This document shows, one piece after another, positions 40,792 to 46,357 of a stretch of DNA of 46,357 nucleotides. The notes beneath the pieces were generated by a model. That model saw only the letters and a list, made by a program, of their open reading frames with translations, was not told the origin of the DNA and ran no database searches. How positions within the stretch are numbered: the stretch's first letter is position 1; every line of letters begins with the position of its first letter. The position numbers were made by a program, and so were the translations under genes. The stretch comes from DASXKD01 sp963734725. GTDB taxonomy: Bacteria > Actinomycetota > Actinomycetes > Streptosporangiales > Streptosporangiaceae. The stretch covers positions 1-46,357 of the forward strand of contig CAVTIX010000007.1 in the NCBI GenBank assembly GCA_963734725.1, in the 5' to 3' direction.

Positions 40792-42261
40792 ATGGCCAAG
40801 TTCGCTCCTCAGGCGCTCACCTTCGACGACGTGCTGCTGCTGCCGGCTCACTCGGCGATACTGCCCGCGGAGGCCGATACCGCGGCCCGGCTCAGCCGCC
40901 GGATCCGCCTGGGCGTCCCGCTGATCTCCTCCGCCATGGACACGGTCACCGAGGCACGGATGGCAGTGGCCATGGCCCGGCAGGGCGGCGCCGGCGTGCT
41001 GCACCGCAACCTGTCGATCGAGGACCAGGCGCAACAGGCTGACATGGTGAAACGGTCCGAGGCCGGAATGATCACCAACCCGGTGACCTGCGGCCCGGAC
41101 GCCACGGTCGCCGACGTGGAGGCGCTGTGCGCCCGGTACCGCATCTCCGGCGTGCCGGTCACCGCCGAGGACGGCACCCTGCTCGGCATCGTCACCAACC
41201 GCGACATCCGGTTCGAGGCCGATCATTCGCGGCGCGTCTCCTCCATTATGACGGCGATGCCCCTGGTCACCGCTCCGGTCGGGGTCGCCAGGGAGCAGGC
41301 GCTGGACCTGCTGCGCCACCACAAGGTGGAGAAGCTCCCGCTGGTCAACGCCCAGGGCCGGCTGCGCGGGCTGATCACCGTGAAGGACTTCAGCAAAAGC
41401 GAGAAATTCCCGAACGCCAGCAAGGACGCCGAGGGCCGCCTCATGGTCGGCGCCGCGGTCGGGGTGGGCGAGGACGGCAAACGACGGGCGCAGGCGCTCG
41501 CCGAGGCCGGAGTGGACTTCCTGGTGGTGGACACCGCTCACGGCCACGCCGATGCCGTGCTCGCGATGGTGGCGCAGATCAAGGCAAACACCCGGCTGGA
41601 CGTGATCGGCGGCAACGTCGCCACCCGCGCCGGCGCCCAGGCGATGATCGACGCAGGCGCCGACGGGGTGAAGGTAGGCGTTGGCCCGGGCTCGATCTGC
41701 ACCACCCGGGTCGTGGCCGGGGTCGGCGTTCCGCAGGTCACCGCCATCTACGAGGCGGCCCAGGCGGCCCGTCCGGCCGGTGTCCCGGTGATCGGGGACG
41801 GCGGGCTGCAGCATTCCGGCGACATCGCCAAGGCCATCGCGGCCGGCGCGGACACGGTCATGCTGGGCAGCCTGCTCGCCGGGTGCGAGGAGGCCCCCGG
41901 CGAGATGGTGTTCGTGAACGGCAAGCCCTACAAGGAGTACCGCGGCATGGGCTCGCTGGCCGCCATGCGGGGGAGGTCCTACTCCAAGGACCGGTACTTC
42001 CAGGACGACGTGCTCCGCGAGGACAAGCTCGTGCCGCAGGGCGTCGAGGGCCAGGTGCCGTTCGTCGGCCCGCTGGCCGCGGTGGCCGGCCAGCTCGTCG
42101 GCGGGCTGCGCGCCGCCATGGGCTACTGCGGCGCGCGGACCATCGCCGAGCTGCAGGAAGCGAGCTTCATCCAGGTCACGGCCGCCGGGCTCGCCGAGAG
42201 CCACCCGCACGACGTCCAGATGACAACGGACGCGCCGAACTACCGCGGGCGGCTGCGTTGA
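40792..42261 (+). CDS. guaB: IMP dehydrogenase
   Basis: Oxidises IMP to XMP, the committed step of GMP synthesis; 489 residues. ATG at 40792. The TIM barrel begins LTFDDVLLLPAHS. A tandem CBS (Bateman) module interrupts it at about residues 95-205 (ATVADVEALCARYRISGVPV, MPLVTAPVGVAREQALDLL). The catalytic cysteine is C303 in GPGSICTTRVV, and the loop GMGSLAAMRGRSYSKDRYF follows. guaB3 starts two bases after the stop. Confidence 0.97.
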   Translation: MAKFAPQALTFDDVLLLPAHSAILPAEADTAARLSRRIRLGVPLISSAMDTVTEARMAVAMARQGGAGVLHRNLSIEDQAQQADMVKRSEAGMITNPVTCGPDATVADVEALCARYRISGVPVTAEDGTLLGIVTNRDIRFEADHSRRVSSIMTAMPLVTAPVGVAREQALDLLRHHKVEKLPLVNAQGRLRGLITVKDFSKSEKFPNASKDAEGRLMVGAAVGVGEDGKRRAQALAEAGVDFLVVDTAHGHADAVLAMVAQIKANTRLDVIGGNVATRAGAQAMIDAGADGVKVGVGPGSICTTRVVAGVGVPQVTAIYEAAQAARPAGVPVIGDGGLQHSGDIAKAIAAGADTVMLGSLLAGCEEAPGEMVFVNGKPYKEYRGMGSLAAMRGRSYSKDRYFQDDVLREDKLVPQGVEGQVPFVGPLAAVAGQLVGGLRAAMGYCGARTIAELQEASFIQVTAAGLAESHPHDVQMTTDAPNYRGRLR

Positions 42262-42263
42262 CC

Positions 42264-43382
42264 GTGGATATCGGGCGCGGGAAGAGCGGCCGCCGGGCCT
42301 ACTCCCTCGACGAGATCGGCATCGTGCCGTCCCGGCGCACCAGGGACCCCGAGGAGGTGTCCACCGCCTGGCAGATCGACGCCTACCGGTTCGACCTGCC
42401 GCTGGTGGTCTGCCCGATGGACAGCGTCGTGTCACCGGCCACGGCCGTAGCGATCGGCCGCCTCGGCGGGCTTGCCGTGCTCGACCTCGAAGGGCTCTGG
42501 ACGCGGTACGAGGACCCGGAGCCAGTTCTCGCCGAGGTGGCCAGCCTGGACGATGACAACGCCACCAGGAGGCTCCAGGAGATCTACACCGAGCCGATCA
42601 AGGAGGACCTGATCGGCCGCAGGATCTCGGAGATCCGCGCGGCGGGGGTCACCACGGCGGCCCGGCTCTCCCCGCAGCGCACCGTGCGCTACTACAAGAC
42701 AGTCCTGGATGCCGGGGTCAACATCTTCGTCATCCGCGGCACCACCGTCTCCGCCGAGCATGTCTCCGGCCAGGCCGAGCCGCTGAACCTGAAGCAGTTC
42801 ATCTACGAGCTGGACGTGCCGGTGATCGTCGGCGGCTGCGCGACCTACACCGCCGCGCTGCACCTGATGCGCACCGGTGCGGCCGGAGTGCTGGCCGGGT
42901 TCGGTGGCGGCAGCGGGCACACCACCGCGGCCGTGCTCGGCGTCGCGGTACCTATGGCTACCGCGATCGCCGACGTTGCGGCCGCGCGGCGGGACTATCT
43001 CGACGAGTCCGGCGGGCGGTACGTGCACGTCATCGCGGACGGCGGGATGGCCCGTAGCGGCGACATCGCCAAGGCGCTGGCCTGCGGCTCGGACGCGGTC
43101 ATGGTCGGCTCCCCGTTCGCGCGCGCTGCGCAGGCCCCGGGCCGGGGCTACCACTGGGGGAGCGAGGCGCACCACCCGGACCTGCCGCGCGGCGCCCGGG
43201 TGAAGGTTGGCACGGTGGGCACACTGGAGCAGATCCTGTGCGGCCCTTCCGCGGTCGCCGACGGCTCGCTGAACCTCGTCGGCGCGCTGCGCCGCACCAT
43301 GGCCACCTCCGGGTACTCCGACCTGAAGGAGTTCCAGCGGGTCGAAGTGGTGGTCACCCCGAGCGCTCCGCCTCGGCGCTGA
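42264..43382 (+). CDS. guaB3: GuaB3 family IMP dehydrogenase-related protein
   Basis: 372 residues, without CBS domains. I use GTG 42264, giving DIGRGKSGRRAYSLDEIGIV; a TTG at 42258 overlapping the guaB stop is possible. The barrel and loop are of the IMPDH/GMPR superfamily: VVCPMDSVVSPATAVAIGRL, IVGGCATYTAALHLMRTGAA and VIADGGMARSGDIAKALACG. The active-site loop has no SICTT motif: GGCATYTAALH occupies part of that region, so it should not be a plain IMPDH. I recall a cyanobacterial member reported as an XMP reductase; the actinobacterial role is unsettled. Tightly coupled to guaB. Confidence 0.9.
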   Translation: MDIGRGKSGRRAYSLDEIGIVPSRRTRDPEEVSTAWQIDAYRFDLPLVVCPMDSVVSPATAVAIGRLGGLAVLDLEGLWTRYEDPEPVLAEVASLDDDNATRRLQEIYTEPIKEDLIGRRISEIRAAGVTTAARLSPQRTVRYYKTVLDAGVNIFVIRGTTVSAEHVSGQAEPLNLKQFIYELDVPVIVGGCATYTAALHLMRTGAAGVLAGFGGGSGHTTAAVLGVAVPMATAIADVAAARRDYLDESGGRYVHVIADGGMARSGDIAKALACGSDAVMVGSPFARAAQAPGRGYHWGSEAHHPDLPRGARVKVGTVGTLEQILCGPSAVADGSLNLVGALRRTMATSGYSDLKEFQRVEVVVTPSAPPRR

Positions 43383-43412
43383 CCAGCGGAACGATCGCGC
43401 GCCGAGGGATGC

Positions 43413-43418
43413 TAGCGT
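43413..43418 (+). promoter_or_regulatory. Possible -10 box for glpD
   Basis: TAGCGT ends 7 bases before GTG 43426 and 10 before ATG 43429. No good Shine-Dalgarno sequence is visible, so glpD may also be leaderless. Confidence 0.35.
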
Positions 43419-43425
43419 GCCGCAT

Positions 43426-45171
43426 GTGATGGCCGAAACGGCCGGTGCGGTCAGGCTGAGCACGAACGCGAGGTCCGTAGCGCTCGCGGCGCTGGCCGGC
43501 ACCGAGCATCAGGTGCTGGTGGTGGGCGGCGGAGTGGTGGGCGCGGGCGTCGCGCTGGACGCTGCCACCCGCGGGCTCTCGGTGGGGCTGGTCGAGGCGC
43601 GGGACTTCGCCGCCGGGACGTCCTCCCGCTCCAGCAAGCTGATCCATGGCGGGCTGCGGTACCTGGAGCAGCTCAATGTCGGGCTGGTCCGTGAGGCGCT
43701 CACCGAGCGCTCGCTGCTGCTCGGGGTGATCGCGCCGCACCTGGTGCACCCGGTGCCGTTCCTCTTCCCGCTCACCCATCATGTCTGGGAGCGCGCTTAC
43801 ATCGGCGCCGGGATCGGCACCTACGACGCGCTCAGCTTTTCCCTGGGCCTGGCCCGGGGGCTGCCCGGGCACCGCCAGCTCTCCCGGCGGGGCGCGCTGC
43901 GCCTCGTGCCCGGGCTCAAGCGGTCCGCCATCACCGGGGCGATCGCCTTCTGGGACGGCCAGGTGGACGACGCGCGCTACGTGCTCACCCTGGTCCGCAC
44001 CGCCGCACAGTACGGCGCGCAGGTCGCCTCGCGGGTCCAGGTGACCGGCTTCCTGCGGGAGGGAGCGCGGGTGGCCGGGGTCCGGGCGGTGGACCTGGAG
44101 TCCGGGACGGAGTTGCAGATCCGGGCGCAGCAGGTGGTCAACGCGACCGGGGTATGGACCGACGAGATCCAGGCCATGGTCGGCGGGCGCGGCACCATTA
44201 ACCTGCGGGTCTCCAAGGGCGTCCACCTCGTGGTGCCCAAGGATCGCATCCACGCCTCCGCCGGGATCATCCTGAAAACCCCGGTGAGCGTCCTGTTCGT
44301 GATCCCGTGGGAACGGCACTGGATCATCGGCACCACCGACACCGATTGGGCCGGCAGCAAGTCCCGGCCGGTGGCCAGCAGGGCGGACGTCAACTACCTG
44401 CTCGCCCAGGCGAACCGGGTGCTTGCCACCCCATTGACCCGCGACGACGTCACGGCCGTGTACGCGGGCTTGCGGCCGCTTCTGTTCGGTGAGTCCGACC
44501 TCACCTCCCAGCTCTCCCGGGAGCATGTGGTGGCCAACCCGGTGCCCGGGCTGGTGCTGGTCGCGGGCGGGAAGTACACCACCTACCGGCTGATGGCCAG
44601 GGACGCGGTGGACGCGGTGGTCCATGGGCTTGACTGGCGGACGCCACCGTCGTGCACGGACCGGGTGCCGCTGGCCGGGGCCGACGGCTACCTCGCGCTG
44701 TGGAACGCCCGGAGCCGGCTCGCCACCTCCTCCGGCCTGCACGTGGCCAGGATCGAGCACCTGCTGCGCCGGTACGGGTCGCTGGCCCGGGAGGTGCTCA
44801 GCCTGATCGCGGCCGATCCCGCGCTTGGCAGGCCGCTGGACGGCGCGGACGACTACCTGCGGGCCGAGATCTGCTACGCCGCGTCCCACGAGGGCGCCCG
44901 GCATCTCGATGACATGCTCGCCCGCCGCACGCACATCGCCATGGAAACCGCCGACCGGGGCCTGGAGGTGGCCGAGGAGGCCGCCACACTGGCCGCGTGG
45001 CCGTTGCGCTGGGATTCCGGCCAGGTGGCCAGGGAGGTCGAGCACTACCGGGCGGAGGTGGCGGCGCAGCGGGCCTCCGAGGAAGCCTTGAGCGACTCGG
45101 ACGCTGAGGCGATCGCCGGCGCGGTGCCCGATATCGTGCCGGTGCGCGCCGCGGCGGACGCCCGCCGGTAA
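43426..45171 (+). CDS. glpD: FAD-dependent glycerol-3-phosphate dehydrogenase
   Basis: Oxidises glycerol-3-phosphate to dihydroxyacetone phosphate and feeds electrons to quinone at the membrane; about 581 residues. Starts GTG 43417, GTG 43426 and ATG 43429 are all in frame; 43426 fits a leaderless transcript. The FAD fold is VLVVGGGVVGAGVALDAATR, followed by GTSSRSSKLIHGGLRYLEQL, both diagnostic. Later motifs: FWDGQVDDARYVLTL, NATGVWTDEI, SKGVHLVVPKDRI, IIGTTDTDW and VAGGKYTTYRLMARDAVD. The C-terminal helical domain (about 400-560) is complete. Confidence 0.95.
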   Translation: MMAETAGAVRLSTNARSVALAALAGTEHQVLVVGGGVVGAGVALDAATRGLSVGLVEARDFAAGTSSRSSKLIHGGLRYLEQLNVGLVREALTERSLLLGVIAPHLVHPVPFLFPLTHHVWERAYIGAGIGTYDALSFSLGLARGLPGHRQLSRRGALRLVPGLKRSAITGAIAFWDGQVDDARYVLTLVRTAAQYGAQVASRVQVTGFLREGARVAGVRAVDLESGTELQIRAQQVVNATGVWTDEIQAMVGGRGTINLRVSKGVHLVVPKDRIHASAGIILKTPVSVLFVIPWERHWIIGTTDTDWAGSKSRPVASRADVNYLLAQANRVLATPLTRDDVTAVYAGLRPLLFGESDLTSQLSREHVVANPVPGLVLVAGGKYTTYRLMARDAVDAVVHGLDWRTPPSCTDRVPLAGADGYLALWNARSRLATSSGLHVARIEHLLRRYGSLAREVLSLIAADPALGRPLDGADDYLRAEICYAASHEGARHLDDMLARRTHIAMETADRGLEVAEEAATLAAWPLRWDSGQVAREVEHYRAEVAAQRASEEALSDSDAEAIAGAVPDIVPVRAAADARR

Positions 45172-45173
45172 AC

Positions 45174-45658
45174 CCGGCGCCGGGGGACTGGGATCTGGTC
45201 GCCGACCTTGGCATCTCCGCGATTCTGGTGCACTCCAGGCCGTTCGATTCCCCGGAACTCGCAGGCGCGCTGGCGACCGGGGCCAGCGCGCTGGTCGCGG
45301 CGGGCCGGATCGACGACCATTTCCTCGCCGTGCTGCGGATGGTGAGCCAGGGATACCTGGTCGTGGATTCCAAGCCGATGCGCCCGCTGCTCGGCGCCGC
45401 CCGGGTCCGCTGGGACGAGCACGCGACCGGGCCGGTGGGCTGCCCGAGCTGACCTCCAGGGAAAGCGACGTCCTCAGCTCGATGGCCCATGGCCATTCCA
45501 TCCGGCAGACCGCGCGCACCCCGGGCATCGCGCCGAAGACCGTGGAGAACGTGCAGGCCCGGCTGTTCCGCAAGCTCGGAGTGCGGAACAGGTCGGGCGC
45601 CCTGGCGGTCGCCGACGCGTTCGGCCTGCTGCCGCCGGGGGCGCTGCGGCACGTCTAG
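45174..45658 (+). pseudogene. Decayed LuxR-family response regulator
   Basis: The frame opens just after the glpD stop with no start codon until GTG 45228 and reads LVADLGISAILVHSRPFDSP, then RIDDHFLAVLRMVSQGYLVV, a receiver-like region lacking its N-terminus. At about 45430 the frame breaks (PVGCPS then stop); adding one G gives PVGLPELTSRESDVLSSMAH, then IRQTARTPGIAPKTVENVQA and KLGVRNRSGALAVADAFGLL, a full LuxR HTH. Missing 5' end plus frameshift support a pseudogene, though the frameshift alone could be a sequence error. Confidence 0.75.
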
Positions 45659-45661
45659 ACT
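45656..45661 (+). promoter_or_regulatory. -10 box for a probable leaderless trpS mRNA
   Basis: TAGACT ends 7 bases before the trpS ATG and includes the TAG stop of the LuxR remnant. No Shine-Dalgarno sequence is present. Same hexamer and spacing as before guaB. Confidence 0.55.
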
Positions 45662-45668
45662 GCGATCC

Positions 45669-46357
45669 ATGCCACGAGTGTTCTCCGGCATCCAGCCGAC
45701 CGCCGACTCCTTCCATCTCGGCAACTACCTGGGTGCGGTCCGCCAGTGGGTGGCCCTGCAGGACTCCCACGACGCCTTCTACTGCGTCGTCAACCTGCAC
45801 GCCATCACCCTGCCGCAGGACGCGGCCAGCCTGCGGCAGCGGACCAGGATCGCCGCGGCCCAGTTGTTCGCCGCCGGCCTGGACCCCGAGCGGTGCACGG
45901 TGTTCGTGCAGAGCCACGTGCCTGAGCACACCGAGCTGACCTGGGTGCTCGGCTGCCTGACCAGGATGGGCGAGCTGCGGCGGATGACGCAGTTCAAGGA
46001 CAAGGCCGCCAAGGGCGGAGACACTCAGGCCGGCCTCGGGCTGTTCAGCTACCCGGTCCTTCAGGCCGCCGACATCCTGCTCTACCAGACCGATCAGGTG
46101 CCGGTGGGGGAGGACCAGCGGCAGCACCTCGAACTCTCCCGGACCCTGGCCATCCGGTTCAACCACACCTACGGGGACACCTTCACGGTGCCCGCGGCCT
46201 ACATCCTTGGCGGGGTCGCGAAGATCACCGATCTGCAGGACCCGTCGGCGAAGATGAGCAAGTCGTCGTCATCGCCGCAGGGGATCATCGACGTTCTCGA
46301 CGAGCCGGAGGCGATCCGCCGCAAGATCGCGCGAGCGGTCACCGATCCCGGTGGCGA
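45669..46357 (+). CDS. trpS: Tryptophanyl-tRNA synthetase, 3'-truncated by the window edge
   Basis: Class I synthetase that charges tRNA-Trp. ATG 45669 gives PRVFSGIQPTADSFHLGNYL, with the HIGH-type motif HLGN. Typical TrpRS segments follow: FYCVVNLHAITLPQD, MTQFKDKAAKGG, GLFSYPVLQAADILLY, and VPVGEDQRQHLELSR. The KMSKS motif is AKMSKS. About 229 codons are present; roughly the last third of a typical ~335-residue enzyme lies beyond the window. Confidence 0.95.
   Translation, partial: MPRVFSGIQPTADSFHLGNYLGAVRQWVALQDSHDAFYCVVNLHAITLPQDAASLRQRTRIAAAQLFAAGLDPERCTVFVQSHVPEHTELTWVLGCLTRMGELRRMTQFKDKAAKGGDTQAGLGLFSYPVLQAADILLYQTDQVPVGEDQRQHLELSRTLAIRFNHTYGDTFTVPAAYILGGVAKITDLQDPSAKMSKSSSSPQGIIDVLDEPEAIRRKIARAVTDPGG

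Noticed and set aside
41127..42260. Arg/Gly/Ala-rich plus-strand frame through guaB leading into guaB3
   Set aside because: An out-of-frame shadow of guaB that happens to be open into guaB3; composition is not protein-like before 42264.

Overview
The window is high-GC actinobacterial chromosome (Actinomycetota) carrying the main translation super-locus and the housekeeping genes that usually follow it. The evidence is the very high GC, frequent GTG starts, four-base start/stop overlaps, zinc-ribbon forms of S14, S4 and L36, a GroEL1 with a His-rich tail beside groES, and the order groES-groEL1-sigma-guaB-guaB3. A Streptosporangiales/Streptomyces-like relative fits best, but I cannot name a genus.

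Layout, nearly all on the + strand. 1-3150: 3' part of fusA, then tuf. 3273-13621: S10/spc cluster rpsJ, rplC, rplD, rplW, rplB, rpsS, rplV, rpsC, rplP, rpmC, rpsQ, rplN, rplX, rplE, rpsZ, rpsH, rplF, rplR, rpsE, rpmD, rplO. 13821-17195: secY, adk, map and a DUF1707-type membrane protein. 17471-22247: infA, rpmJ, rpsM, rpsK, rpsD, rpoA, rplQ, truA. A convergent minus-strand gene for a large membrane-anchored, low-complexity protein follows (22320-24065). 24409-28953: rplM, rpsI, glmM, acpS, nnr. 28970-31085: an accessory insert with a LuxR remnant and a secreted lectin-domain protein. 31172-37733: alr, an alpha/beta hydrolase, tsaE, a membrane protein, tsaB, rimI, tsaD. 37765-40023: CIRCE operator, groES, groEL1 and a strong terminator. 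40115-46357: a ShbA/SigD-like sigma factor, guaB, guaB3, glpD, a decayed LuxR regulator and the 5' part of trpS.

The genes supply ribosomal proteins, elongation and initiation factors, RNA polymerase alpha, protein secretion and N-terminal Met removal, tRNA modification (TruA, TsaBDE), cell-wall precursors (GlmM, Alr), acyl-carrier activation, NAD(P)HX repair, protein folding and purine synthesis.

I found no new defence or metabolic system. The least ordinary signals are: (1) a decayed TnpB/omega-RNA end of an IS200/IS605-type element at the 3' end of alr, which supplies alr's last codons and stop; (2) pairs of strong hairpins that recur in spacers between ribosomal-protein genes; (3) a hairpin between groES and groEL1; (4) -10 boxes 6-8 bases before start codons, suggesting leaderless mRNAs; (5) repeat-rich tails on L4 and L17; (6) single-base frameshifts in rpsJ, rplF, truA and groEL, all in G/C-rich contexts and most easily read as sequence errors.
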